Part shown: one piece after another, positions 6,653-14,810 of the stretch
How the letters are laid out: each line of letters opens with the position of its first letter
Position numbering within the stretch: position 1 is the first letter of the stretch
Assembly: GCA_964410665.1 (NCBI GenBank)
Contig: CAYPIE010000121.1
Coordinates: 1 to 15,467, forward strand
Direction: 5' to 3'
From: CAYPIE01 sp964410665
GTDB taxonomy: Bacteria > Planctomycetota > Planctomycetia > Gemmatales > Gemmataceae
DNA length: 15,467 bases
The notes under the pieces: model-generated
Seen by the model: the letters and a program-made list of their open reading frames with translations, nothing else
Told to the model about the DNA's origin: nothing
Databases searched by the model: none
Position numbers and translations under genes: made by a program

Positions 6653-9600
6653 TCACGAGTCCGAACCTTGCCACGGTGATTGCTCCACGCCCTTTCGGTG
6701 ACGGTCCCCCAGGCCAGCATGCAGTTGGAACTCTTTCCACCCGCAGAACACCACCGGCACCATGAACAACGTGATCAGCTCTACGGCCATGCCGCCGACG
6801 ATCGGCAGTGCCATGGCCCTGGCCACGTCGGCACCGCGGCCGGTTGCAAGCAACACTGGCATCAGAGCGATTAGCGTCGTCGCGGTGGTCATTAAGCACG
6901 GCCGGATTCGCCGCAGGCCAGCCTCCAGCGTGGCCTCCCGCATCGCTGACACGGACCCGGGTTGTTTGCGGGTGAAGACCTGGTCCAGGTACGTGGCCAT
7001 GACCACCCCGTCGTCGATGGCGATCCCGAACAGGGCGATGAAGCCGACCCACACTGCCGTGTTCAGCTCGACCCGTTCGATCCCCAGCAGGATCATGCCG
7101 CCGGCGAAGGCCACCGGAACCCCGGCGAAAACCGCCAAGGAAATGGGTATGTGGCGGAATTGAAGGTAGACCAACAAGAACACGCTAAGCACGACCACCG
7201 GGATGATCCAAGTCAGTCGCTCGTTGGCTTCGATCTGGTTCTGGAAGGAGCCGACGGCCTCGAGTTCGTACCCGGCTGGCAGACTGAGGGAGCCGTCCGC
7301 CTGGGCTGCCCGGAGCGACGCCATCGCCGCCCGGACGGTGGCCAGGTCACCGGTACCTGGCGAGGGGGCGAACATCACGTGGGCCACCAGCCGGGCGTCC
7401 TCGCTGCTGATCTCACCAGGCCCCCAGCGAGTGCTCATCCGCGCCAGCCGCTTCAGCGGCACCGTCTGTCCCTCCGGAGTGATCACCGGCAGGGCTTCTA
7501 GCTCGCCGATGCCGCCAAGCCAAGACCGCTGGTAACGAACGCGCACCGGGTAGCGCTCGCGTCCCTCGACCGTCGTCTCTAGGTTGGCCCCACCGAGGGC
7601 TGTCTCGATCACCCGATTGACCTGACGTACGGACATCCCGTACCGGGCCGCCTCTTCCCGATTCACGTCGAACTCGACATAGGGCTTGCCCAGCACCACA
7701 TCCGGGTTGATCGTTTCTGCATCGACCTCAGGCACCGCCGTGCGAAGGTGGCGGGCGACCTCCCGGGCCGCCGCACTCAGCCCCCGGAGGTCATCCCCGT
7801 AAATCCGGATGGCCATTGGGGCCTTGATGCCGCTCTGAAGCATGACCACCCGCCCCTCGATCGGCTGGAGCGGCGATGCCGGGGTGACTCCCGGCAGCGT
7901 GGCCACGGCGTTGATCTCGTCCCAAATATCCGCCGCGGTCACTCCCTCACGCCACGCCGCTTGCGGCTTCAACATCACGTAGGTCTCGACCATCGCGACC
8001 GGGGCTGGATCCAAGGCCGAGTCAATCCGGCCGATTTTACCCAGGACCTGCTTCACCTCGGGGATCTGCTTGATCAGTGCGTCCTGCGTCTGCAGGACTT
8101 GCATCGCCTGGGTCAGGCTCGCTGCGGGGTACAGGGTCGGCATGTAGAACCAGCTACCCTCGTCCAGGGCGATCCAGTCATCGGACTCCAACCCGGTGAA
8201 GGTGTGCTTGGCGTGCACGTAGCCGGGAAGGTCATTGAGCTCCGTGCCGAGTACCCGGGCCAGCCGCTCGGCCGGTGCTAGCACCTTCGGTAGCCCGACC
8301 CACGCCCCAGCCCCCAGCAGGATGATGCACCCCGGCAACAACAGGAAGACGAGTTTGTGCCGGAGGAACCATTGGAGCAGCGGGGCATAGACGAAGTGGA
8401 CCAGCCGGGAGACGAGGTTCTCCTCGGGCGGACGAAGCCGCTCACGGACTACCAGGTATCCCAACACCAGCCCGCTCAGCCCGGTCGTCGCGGTGGCCTG
8501 GGCTAGGGTCACCCCGAGCGGACCGGTGATCCGGTGTCCCCAAACAAACCAGCAGGTACAGGCCAGTAGGCCGCCCAAGGTGAGACCTGCTGCCAGTCCC
8601 TGCCACCTCCGGCGGCCGGAGGAGACCAGCAGCAGCCGTGCCAACAAAGGCACCAGCAACACGGCCACAATCAAGCTTGCCACCAGGGCGAAGGTCTTCG
8701 TCCAAGCTAACGGCGCGAACAGCTTATAGTCTCGCCCGGTCAGGAAGAACACCGGCAGAAAACTGAGCACCGTGGAGGCGACAGCCGTAAACACCGCCGG
8801 CGCCACTTCCGCGGTCGCATCGACGATCACCCGCAGACGTTGCTCCCGGCCGCCGGGGGAGCCTTCTTTTTGCCAATCTGCCAAGTGCTGGTAGACGTTC
8901 TCGGCGACGACGATGCCCATGTCCACCATGGTGCCGATCGCGATGGCGATCCCGGCCAGCGACATGATGTTCGCGTCCACGCCGAAGTGCCGCATGGCGA
9001 TAAACGCCATCAACACCGCGACCGGGAGGGTGCTTGCCACCACCAGGCTGGACCGGATGTGCAGAAGGAACAGCAGGACGACTGCGACGGTGATGAGGAT
9101 CTCCTGCCACAGGGCCGTGGTCAGTGTGTCGATCGTCTCCCCGATCAGTTCGGTGCGGTCGTAGACGATGTTGAAGCGGACGCCGCCCAGCGACGGCTCG
9201 AGCTGTGCCATCTTCGCCTTGACCCGGTCGATGACGTTCTGCGGGTTCGCGCCGAAGCGCATCACTACCACGCCACCGACCGCCTCGGTCCCGTTTAGGT
9301 CGAGCGCTCCGCGGCGAAAGTCCGGGCCGAGCTGCACGTACGCCAGGTCCTTGACTCGCACCGGTACACCGTCGCGGTTGACCACGACCGTCTGCTCGAT
9401 GTCGCTCAGGGCGACGGACGAGTCGCCCGCTTGTCCGAGGAAGCCCTTGCCCCGGACGATGTACTCCATGCCGGAGGACTCAATCGTCTTGGCCCCGACG
9501 TCGAGGTTGGCCTCTTCGATCGCGGTGACCAACGCTTCCAGAGAGACTTGGTGGAAACGCAGCCGGTCGGGATCGACTTCGACCTGGTATTGGCGGACGT

Positions 9601-10144
9601 ATCCCCCCACCGACGCTACCTCACTCACCCCGTCGACCGACTGCAGTGCATACTTGACGACGTAGTCCTGGGCCGAACGCAGCCCCGCAAGCCCCATCCC
9701 TTCGGGCGGCTCCAGGGTGTAGTAGAGCACCTGGCCGAGGGCGGTTGCGTCTGGTCCGAGTGTAGGGTTGACGCCCTCCGGGAGACGCCCCCCGACGGTG
9801 CTGAGCTGCTCCGCCACCCGCGAACGTGCCCAGTACAGGTCGACCTCTTGGTCGAAGGTGACCTGCACGAAGCTGAAGCCGAACATGCTCTTGCCACGGA
9901 CGCTATCCGCTCCCGGCACTGCCAGCAGCGATACCGAAATCGGATACGTGATCTGGTCCTCGACATCCCGGGGCGACCGCCCGGGCCAGTCGGTGAACAC
10001 GATCACCTGGTTCTCACCGACGTTCGGGATCGCATCGATCGGCACCGCGCGGAGTGAGGTCACCCCGTAGGCGATTAACAGCCCGAACAGGACCAGGACG
10101 ATGAGCCACTCGCGGACGAAGAAGTTCAGCAAGGATCGGACCAT
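6653..10144 (-). CDS. cusA: CusA-type heavy-metal efflux RND pump (Cu/Ag class)
   Basis: A 1163-residue inner-membrane pump that exports metal using the proton gradient, in complex with the adaptor and outer-membrane channel encoded upstream. The family is clear from PIDAIPNVGENQV, DWPGRSPRDVEDQITYP and the TM4 motif IAIAIGTMVDMGIVVAENV with Asp408. The substrate residues of E. coli CusA are present by alignment from memory: Met668 (FYMPT), Met718 and Glu720 (AMVET), Arg765 and Met768 (GRVVML), pointing to Cu(I)/Ag(I). Two oddities stand out. Residues about 505-590 form an insertion with two extra hydrophobic segments, making the protein about 116 residues longer than E. coli CusA. Cys1083 (IRPCLMTT) replaces the E. 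coli Lys984, with Asp1044/Asp1045 near the Glu939 position. AGGAG lies in the last codons of cusB; the gap is 3 bp. Confidence 0.95.
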   Translation of the reverse strand: MVRSLLNFFVREWLIVLVLFGLLIAYGVTSLRAVPIDAIPNVGENQVIVFTDWPGRSPRDVEDQITYPISVSLLAVPGADSVRGKSMFGFSFVQVTFDQEVDLYWARSRVAEQLSTVGGRLPEGVNPTLGPDATALGQVLYYTLEPPEGMGLAGLRSAQDYVVKYALQSVDGVSEVASVGGYVRQYQVEVDPDRLRFHQVSLEALVTAIEEANLDVGAKTIESSGMEYIVRGKGFLGQAGDSSVALSDIEQTVVVNRDGVPVRVKDLAYVQLGPDFRRGALDLNGTEAVGGVVVMRFGANPQNVIDRVKAKMAQLEPSLGGVRFNIVYDRTELIGETIDTLTTALWQEILITVAVVLLFLLHIRSSLVVASTLPVAVLMAFIAMRHFGVDANIMSLAGIAIAIGTMVDMGIVVAENVYQHLADWQKEGSPGGREQRLRVIVDATAEVAPAVFTAVASTVLSFLPVFFLTGRDYKLFAPLAWTKTFALVASLIVAVLLVPLLARLLLVSSGRRRWQGLAAGLTLGGLLACTCWFVWGHRITGPLGVTLAQATATTGLSGLVLGYLVVRERLRPPEENLVSRLVHFVYAPLLQWFLRHKLVFLLLPGCIILLGAGAWVGLPKVLAPAERLARVLGTELNDLPGYVHAKHTFTGLESDDWIALDEGSWFYMPTLYPAASLTQAMQVLQTQDALIKQIPEVKQVLGKIGRIDSALDPAPVAMVETYVMLKPQAAWREGVTAADIWDEINAVATLPGVTPASPLQPIEGRVVMLQSGIKAPMAIRIYGDDLRGLSAAAREVARHLRTAVPEVDAETINPDVVLGKPYVEFDVNREEAARYGMSVRQVNRVIETALGGANLETTVEGRERYPVRVRYQRSWLGGIGELEALPVITPEGQTVPLKRLARMSTRWGPGEISSEDARLVAHVMFAPSPGTGDLATVRAAMASLRAAQADGSLSLPAGYELEAVGSFQNQIEANERLTWIIPVVVLSVFLLVYLQFRHIPISLAVFAGVPVAFAGGMILLGIERVELNTAVWVGFIALFGIAIDDGVVMATYLDQVFTRKQPGSVSAMREATLEAGLRRIRPCLMTTATTLIALMPVLLATGRGADVARAMALPIVGGMAVELITLFMVPVVFCGWKEFQLHAGLGDRHRKGVEQSPWQGSDS

Positions 10145-10147
10145 TGC

Positions 10148-12130
10148 TCACTCCTGTCGTCCATGGCCGGCGGCGGGCAGGGTGCGGACCAGCTCCCCAC
10201 AGCGGAGCATCTGACTACCGTAGTACGGGTTGGCCAGCGGCTCGGATGACTGCAACCAGTCACCGCCACCCCCTTGAACCATCGGACAGTACATTTGCAG
10301 CAGCGGCTTGTGGGCTCCACCGCCCCGGATCCGAGCCGCGAGTTTGATCATCGCGTGGCTGATCGTTTTGAATCGTTGGCGGGCCTGGTCGAACGTCGGG
10401 TGGTGCAAGTGTGCGGCCTGGTCCCGGACGATCTCGACCATGGGCCTCAAGTCCTCGGGCATCCCGCCTTGGGCGAGTACACCTCGGGCCGCCGCGCTGA
10501 GGGCCTCGGTTTGCCCTGCGCTCGCTGGCCTGTCAGCGGCGAAGCCGCCTTGCAGGTCGAGATAGGCGGTGTAGAGCTGTTCCACCGCCTCCCCAGCGTC
10601 CCCGGGAAGCGTCTGGACTTGAACCGGACCGGGGTCGAGCGGGCCCTCCTTCTTCGGGGCCACCGCCCGGGTTGGGTCGAGTAACGACGGCTTGCTTTGG
10701 AGCTGGGCCTGGGAGTCGAGCAGGAAGTTCCCAGCGGTCGCCACGTCGTCGCCGGGCTCCAGGCCGTCAAGAATCGCTGCATGTGTGTCGGTCACCGGGC
10801 CAAGCTTCACCGTGCGGGCCGCGAACCGGCCCGGTTCGGTCTCGACATAGACCACACTCGCACCGCCGACCTTCAGCACCGCCGAGCGGGGCACTGCCAG
10901 GACTTCCGGCTGGGGACGCGGCGTGTCGGCATAGCCGTAGCGGCTAGTCGGCACCAAGTCCATGTCACAGATGGGGCATTTGCCCGGCCCGTCGCGGATG
11001 ATCTGCGGATGCATCGGGCTGACCCACTTACCGGCCAGGGCGGCGTCGAACACCTCCCCGCTCGCGCCCAGAGGGATGTCGATCTCGGCGGTAGCGTAGT
11101 CGCCGGGACGCAACTTGCCATCAAGGTTGAGCAGTTCCACCCGGACACCCACGGTGCGCGTCTTTGGGTCCACCGTTGGGTCGATGAAGGCCACCCGGCC
11201 GATCACCTCCTGGCCGGGCAGGCTCGGCAGATGCGCCTCGACTCGCTGGCCGAACCGAACTCGCGCGGCGTCCTCCGGGAATAGCTCGAGCATGAGCCAA
11301 ACCGTCTCCAGGTTGGCGATCTCGTAGAGGACGTCCCCGGTGTTAATGTATTCGCCCCGAATGCCTTGCTTACGTAGGACGGTGCCGGGGATCGGAGCAT
11401 ATATGGTCAGCCGGGCCTGGGGCGTATTGGTCTGTTCCAGTTGCTTGACCTGCTCCTCGGTCATACCCAGCTCGATCAGGCGGCGGCGCGTGCCATCCAC
11501 CAGTCGCCGCTGTGACCGGACCACCGCGGGCAGGCCGCCCGAGGAGACCTCGGCCAGGGTCCGGCGGGTCTCGACGAACTCCGCCTGGGCGCTGTACAGC
11601 TCCGGGCTGTACAGCACCACCAAGTGGTCGCCTTCGTTTACCGCGACCCCGGTATAGTCGGCGAACATCCGCTCGATCCGGCCCGCGGCGTAGGCGGCGA
11701 TGGTGGCCTGGCGGCTCTCATCCACCCGGATCATGCCAACGGTGTTGATGCTGCGGGTCAAGGGTAGCCGCTGCGCTGGGGCGGTTTGGATGTCGGCCAG
11801 CCGGCGGGCGGCGGTCTCGACATGAACGGCATAGTCCTCCTGGCCGCTTCCGGTCGCACCCGCGGGGACCAACTCCATTGCGCAGATCGGGCACCGCCCT
11901 GGGGTCGGCTGGCGGATCTGGGGGTGCATCGGACAGGTGTACTCAACGTCTCCGCCGTCGTCAGTCGATACGGCCCCGGAACTGCCAGCTACCATGATCC
12001 AACCTTGGCGCTGGGCCAGGCCCACCAGGGCGATCAGTACCGCCCCGACGCTCAGACACACCGCGGCTTGGAGCAACGTCTTGACCCACCAGGACCGGTC
12101 GAGGCACACCTCATTCGTCTGACTTTCCAT
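10148..12130 (-). CDS. cusB: CusB-type periplasmic adaptor with two HMBDs and a DUF3347-like domain
   Basis: A 660-residue membrane-fusion protein that links the RND pump to the outer-membrane channel. One membrane anchor at about 16-40. The first heavy-metal-binding domain is at 64-89 (YTCPMHP...CPICAMELVP). The adaptor core follows, with barrel-sandwich and alpha-hairpin regions (about 100-245), IYAPIPGTVLR, LETVWLMLELFPED and LRPGDYATAEI (340-350). A second HMBD-like unit at 369-394 (WVSPMHP...CPICDMDLVP) is inserted between the barrel and the VLAVPRSAV strand and has Ser in place of the first Cys. Residues about 515-648 (QLYTAYLDLQ, MYCPMVQGG, NPYYGSQMLRCGEL) match the DUF3347 type. The added domains probably capture or hand over metal. 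It starts 20 bp inside the preceding gene, implying translational coupling. Confidence 0.94.
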   Translation of the reverse strand: MESQTNEVCLDRSWWVKTLLQAAVCLSVGAVLIALVGLAQRQGWIMVAGSSGAVSTDDGGDVEYTCPMHPQIRQPTPGRCPICAMELVPAGATGSGQEDYAVHVETAARRLADIQTAPAQRLPLTRSINTVGMIRVDESRQATIAAYAAGRIERMFADYTGVAVNEGDHLVVLYSPELYSAQAEFVETRRTLAEVSSGGLPAVVRSQRRLVDGTRRRLIELGMTEEQVKQLEQTNTPQARLTIYAPIPGTVLRKQGIRGEYINTGDVLYEIANLETVWLMLELFPEDAARVRFGQRVEAHLPSLPGQEVIGRVAFIDPTVDPKTRTVGVRVELLNLDGKLRPGDYATAEIDIPLGASGEVFDAALAGKWVSPMHPQIIRDGPGKCPICDMDLVPTSRYGYADTPRPQPEVLAVPRSAVLKVGGASVVYVETEPGRFAARTVKLGPVTDTHAAILDGLEPGDDVATAGNFLLDSQAQLQSKPSLLDPTRAVAPKKEGPLDPGPVQVQTLPGDAGEAVEQLYTAYLDLQGGFAADRPASAGQTEALSAAARGVLAQGGMPEDLRPMVEIVRDQAAHLHHPTFDQARQRFKTISHAMIKLAARIRGGGAHKPLLQMYCPMVQGGGGDWLQSSEPLANPYYGSQMLRCGELVRTLPAAGHGRQE

Positions 12131-13589
12131 CCTCGCCCTTCTTTCCTCTCTCAGCTTGCTCGTCTAGATGGTCTTTCTTTTGCGTGGGCTCCTTCGGAGG
12201 CACCAGGACGCGGTTCAGCGGGACGGCAACGGCTTGTTCGATCCGTGCCTCCGCAACCGCGAGATCGGTCAACGCCCGGTGGTAGCGAACCTCTGCCTGG
12301 AGCAGGTTCTGGTAGTCCTCGATTACCCGCTCGAAATCGGTACGCGAGTTCGGTTGGGAGTACGCGTCCAGGTCACTGCGGTAGGTCTGGCGGGCCAACG
12401 GCAGGATCGTGTCTGCGTACAGGGTGACGGTCCGGCGGGCGGTACGAGCCCGAGTGAGCAGATCGGCGAGTGTCGACGCATAACGACGGTTCACCTTGTC
12501 GATCCGCGCCGCAGCCGCGTAGGTTCGGGCGGCCGCCTCCGCGCGGGCCGCGGTGTACTTCTCCTGGTAGATCGGGATGTTCAGCGACAACCCCAGTGAC
12601 CAGGCGTCCCGGCCCACTTCTACCACCTGCGAAGCCGGGCGGTCATCATCGATGAACACCCAGTAGGTGCCGAAGGTCAGATCCGGCACGTCGAGCAACC
12701 GGGCCACCGTGACGCCGACCTGGGCCGCCTCGTAGCGGAGCCTGGCCGCGCGGATCTCGGGCTGGTATTGCAGGGCCGTGTTTACAAGCGTCTCAAGCTG
12801 CCATTCCGGCTCCCAGAGGACCAGGGTTTTCACCGTCGGCCTCGGCAGCGAGGCGCGGGGCGGTCGGTTCAGTAAGCGGTTCAACGAAGCGCGAGTGCTG
12901 ACCAGCTGGCGGCCCAGTTCGATCCACTCTTCCTCGAGCTTGCTTCGTTCCAGGTTTGCTAGGAGTACGTCACCGGCCCCGGTACCACCGGACCGCACCC
13001 GGGCATTGGCAACCTTGGCCAGCGACTCCAGCAGGGCCTGGTTCGCCCGGTTGATCCGGAACAACTGGTCGATCAGGTAGAGCCGGTAATACTGCACCTT
13101 GACGTCGGCGATGACTTGTATGGCTGCGGCGCTGAGCACCTGTTGGACCGCCGAAGCTTCCGCAGCCGCTTGCCTGCCCAGGGCAGCGAGCCGCTTCAGC
13201 GACGGGATCCGCTGAGAGAACGAGATGCTCGCCCGTTGCCCGCCCGCCGCTGTCTCGATCGGCAGGGCGAACACGTTGGCGGAGAACAGTGGGTCCGGCA
13301 GGGCCATCTCCTGTGGGACGCGTGCCCAGGCAACGTCCGCGTTCGCGCGTAATTCGGCCAGCTGTGGATTCGACGTGAGCGCGTGGCGGACCAACTCCTC
13401 GAGCGAGGACTGCGCGGTGATCGCGTTGCCCGTCCATCCCGGTTGCGCTTTGCCCTCGCCCTCCAACCGCGGAATGGCGGGATTGCTGTCCGCGGCTGAT
13501 GGCCCCTCAGGCTGAGCCCGCAGTAGAGCAGGAGCGGACGTGACCAAAAGGGTAAGGATCGCCACAGCCCAGTGTGACCGGATTACCAT
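12111..13589 (-). CDS. Outer-membrane efflux protein (TolC/CusC family)
   Basis: 492 residues, the outer-membrane channel of the tripartite pump. The start at 13589 is chosen because AAGGGGAA lies just upstream and the protein then begins with a signal peptide (MVIRSHWAVAILTLLVTSAP, cleavage near residue 25). The open frame extends back to 13838 but would overlap the lipoprotein gene. The two OEP halves are visible: LEELVRHALTSNPQLAELRA...ALPDPLF and, later, LETLVNTALQYQPEIRAARL...VPDLTFGTYWVF. Long Ala/Arg-rich helices of the periplasmic tunnel are present. The tail is highly charged (PPKEPTQKKDHLDEQ...). Its last 20 bp overlap the start of cusB. Confidence 0.92.
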   Translation of the reverse strand: MVIRSHWAVAILTLLVTSAPALLRAQPEGPSAADSNPAIPRLEGEGKAQPGWTGNAITAQSSLEELVRHALTSNPQLAELRANADVAWARVPQEMALPDPLFSANVFALPIETAAGGQRASISFSQRIPSLKRLAALGRQAAAEASAVQQVLSAAAIQVIADVKVQYYRLYLIDQLFRINRANQALLESLAKVANARVRSGGTGAGDVLLANLERSKLEEEWIELGRQLVSTRASLNRLLNRPPRASLPRPTVKTLVLWEPEWQLETLVNTALQYQPEIRAARLRYEAAQVGVTVARLLDVPDLTFGTYWVFIDDDRPASQVVEVGRDAWSLGLSLNIPIYQEKYTAARAEAAARTYAAAARIDKVNRRYASTLADLLTRARTARRTVTLYADTILPLARQTYRSDLDAYSQPNSRTDFERVIEDYQNLLQAEVRYHRALTDLAVAEARIEQAVAVPLNRVLVPPKEPTQKKDHLDEQAERGKKGEDGKSDE

Positions 13590-13611
13590 GATTTCCCCTT
13601 CCCGGCAGACG

Positions 13612-13656
13612 GCCGATGAGACGAACCGGTCTGACCTCCCAGATCGTCTCATCGGC
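13612..13656 (-). promoter_or_regulatory. Perfect 12-bp stem-loop before the outer-membrane gene
   Basis: GCCGATGAGACG (13612-13623) and CGTCTCATCGGC (13645-13656) are exact inverted repeats around a 21-nt loop. On the transcribed strand the hairpin ends 22 nt before the start codon at 13589, just ahead of the AAGGGGAA ribosome site. A run of six T precedes it on that strand instead of following it, so it is not an intrinsic terminator for the operon. Likely roles are mRNA processing, stability or translational control. Confidence 0.75.
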
Positions 13657-13690
13657 AAAAAATTCATGGTTGGAATAACCTTTCCGGGCT

Positions 13691-14053
13691 TCACTTCCCG
13701 ATCTTGGCCAGGTACTTCTCCGGTTCCTCGTTCAGCTTTTCCTCGCATCCCGCGCAGCAGATAAAGACTTCTTTGCCTATGACGGTGATCTTTTGAGGTT
13801 TGCCCATCGAGCCGAGCGGTTCTCCGGTTACCGGGCAAACCTTCTGTTCCTCAGCACGGGTGCGGTCCTCGGGCGACAGCTTGGCTAGCTCAGCGACAAT
13901 CGCCCCTTCCTCTTCGGTCATCTGGACGTCGCTTTTCTGCTTCTTGTCCGATGGTGGCCCGGTCGGGGCGGTCGGAGTGTCGCAGCCGGGAGCCACCAAC
14001 AGCAGCCCGAATGTGCATACCACCATCGCCACTAACAGTAATTTATGTTTCAT
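13691..14053 (-). CDS. Small exported lipoprotein-like metal-binding protein (CPVTG...CCAGC)
   Basis: 120 residues. The start at 14053 is preceded by AAGGAT and gives a hydrophobic leader followed by LLLVAPGC, a possible lipobox with Cys24. After a polar linker (25-45) come a helical segment (EEEGAIVAELAKLSPEDR) and a compact domain with CPVTGEPLGSMG (73-84), GKEVFICCAGC (93-103) and a charged helix (PEKYLAKI). Cys73, Cys99, Cys100 and Cys103 form a likely metal site of the TRASH/YHS kind. Such short domains are common beside copper genes; a metal-scavenging or chaperone role is inferred. It is the second gene of the operon, 102 bp before the outer-membrane gene, with a strong stem-loop between. 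The longer frame to 14170 lacks a leader at its start and is not preferred. Confidence 0.85.
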   Translation of the reverse strand: MKHKLLLVAMVVCTFGLLLVAPGCDTPTAPTGPPSDKKQKSDVQMTEEEGAIVAELAKLSPEDRTRAEEQKVCPVTGEPLGSMGKPQKITVIGKEVFICCAGCEEKLNEEPEKYLAKIGK

Positions 14054-14090
14054 CGTTAGATCCTTAGTTTTGTAGAACGATCTCGGTCCT

Positions 14091-14106
14091 CCGTCGTGGT
14101 CGACGG
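14091..14106 (-). repeat. Short hairpin in the leader of the lipoprotein gene
   Basis: CCGTCG-TGGT-CGACGG, a 6-bp stem with a 4-nt loop, 38-53 nt before the start codon at 14053. It sits in the 186-bp interval 14054-14239 between the first two operon genes. An imperfect 14-bp palindrome (TTGACCCGGTTCAA, 14199-14212) lies in the same interval. No convincing second promoter was seen. Confidence 0.4.
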
Positions 14107-14239
14107 TCGGGGCCGACTTGGGGCAGCGCTTCGAAGCAACCGTTCCCCGTAAACGCAGGGAAGACACCATGGTCCAAGTCCGTCATTCGGCGGTCGACTT
14201 GACCCGGTTCAATAGGGAGAGATGTGTGATGACGGGGGC

Positions 14240-14746
14240 TTAGTTCAGCCAGGCACAGAGCAGCGCAAGACGCCGCAATCCCACGGGAGGTTGTGGGGGA
14301 GATGGGAGGGGCCGTTCGGCGTTCAGCAACGCAACCAAGGTCAGGTGGGGCAGTGGGGGCCCGAACAGGAGCATTTGCCCCGTGCGCTCAGAGGAGAGGG
14401 CATGGTGTACGACGCCCGGGAGCGTCGGGACCGAGTGGATCAAACATGTGCAGGAATGCTCCTCCTGCCCAATGGCAAGACCTCTGGTCCCCGCTAGTTC
14501 CTTCGGGAGGGACTCGGGCTGGTATGGTGGATCCTGCGTACAGCAACAGCAGGAGTTCTGCTCAAGTCGAGTGGTTTCTTCAGGAGATCCCGCCGAATCG
14601 GTGTCCGAGATGTCGACACAGCAGCACTGTAGTCCCAGGAATTGCCTAAGGCAGCCTGCGCTCGCTGGAGCAATCCCCGTGAGCAGGGTGAGCAGAGCCA
14701 ATGCCAGTGCTAGTTTCGGCTGGCGGTAGCCGGTGCGTCGAATCAT
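14240..14746 (-). CDS. Cys-rich exported protein, first gene of the efflux operon
   Basis: 168 residues, ATG at 14746 with GAGGAAAAGG directly upstream. A clear signal peptide (KLALALALLTLLTGIAPASA) with probable cleavage after residue 30. The mature part carries Cys32, Cys41-43 (QCCCVD), Cys66-69 (NSCCCCTQ), Cys99 and Cys101 (SCTC) and Cys164. Two His pairs or singles lie near (IHS, VVHHA). The C-terminal third is Pro/Leu-rich. I recognise no named family. The Cys clusters and position as first gene after the promoter suggest a periplasmic soft-metal binding or sensing protein. The next gene starts 186 bp downstream on the same strand. Confidence 0.75.
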   Translation of the reverse strand: MIRRTGYRQPKLALALALLTLLTGIAPASAGCLRQFLGLQCCCVDISDTDSAGSPEETTRLEQNSCCCCTQDPPYQPESLPKELAGTRGLAIGQEEHSCTCLIHSVPTLPGVVHHALSSERTGQMLLFGPPLPHLTLVALLNAERPLPSPPQPPVGLRRLALLCAWLN

Positions 14747-14781
14747 CCTTTTCCTCAGTCGACGAACGCTGTCTAGTTCAT

Positions 14782-14810
14782 CTTATGGGGCATTCTGGAG
14801 GCTCGGTCAA
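14782..14810 (-). promoter_or_regulatory. Sigma70-type promoter of the efflux operon
   Basis: On the minus strand TTGACC (14810-14805) and CATAAG (14787-14782) are separated by 17 bp. The -35 box matches the consensus at 5 of 6 positions and the -10 box at 4 of 6. The -10 box is about 35 bp before the ATG at 14746. The 17-bp spacer and lack of a dyad between the boxes argue against a CueR/MerR-type promoter, which usually has a 19-20 bp spacer. Confidence 0.62.

Noticed and set aside
13612..13662. Hairpin plus T run as an intrinsic terminator
   Set aside because: On the operon strand the T run comes before the hairpin, and on the other strand the hairpin is followed by A, so neither direction fits.
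13590..13838. Upstream extension of the outer-membrane protein to 575 residues
   Set aside because: It would overlap the lipoprotein gene and bury the signal peptide; the start at 13589 has a strong ribosome site and a clear leader.
14782..14810. CueR-type copper promoter
   Set aside because: The spacer is 17 bp with no dyad between the boxes; CueR/MerR promoters have longer spacers with an operator inside.
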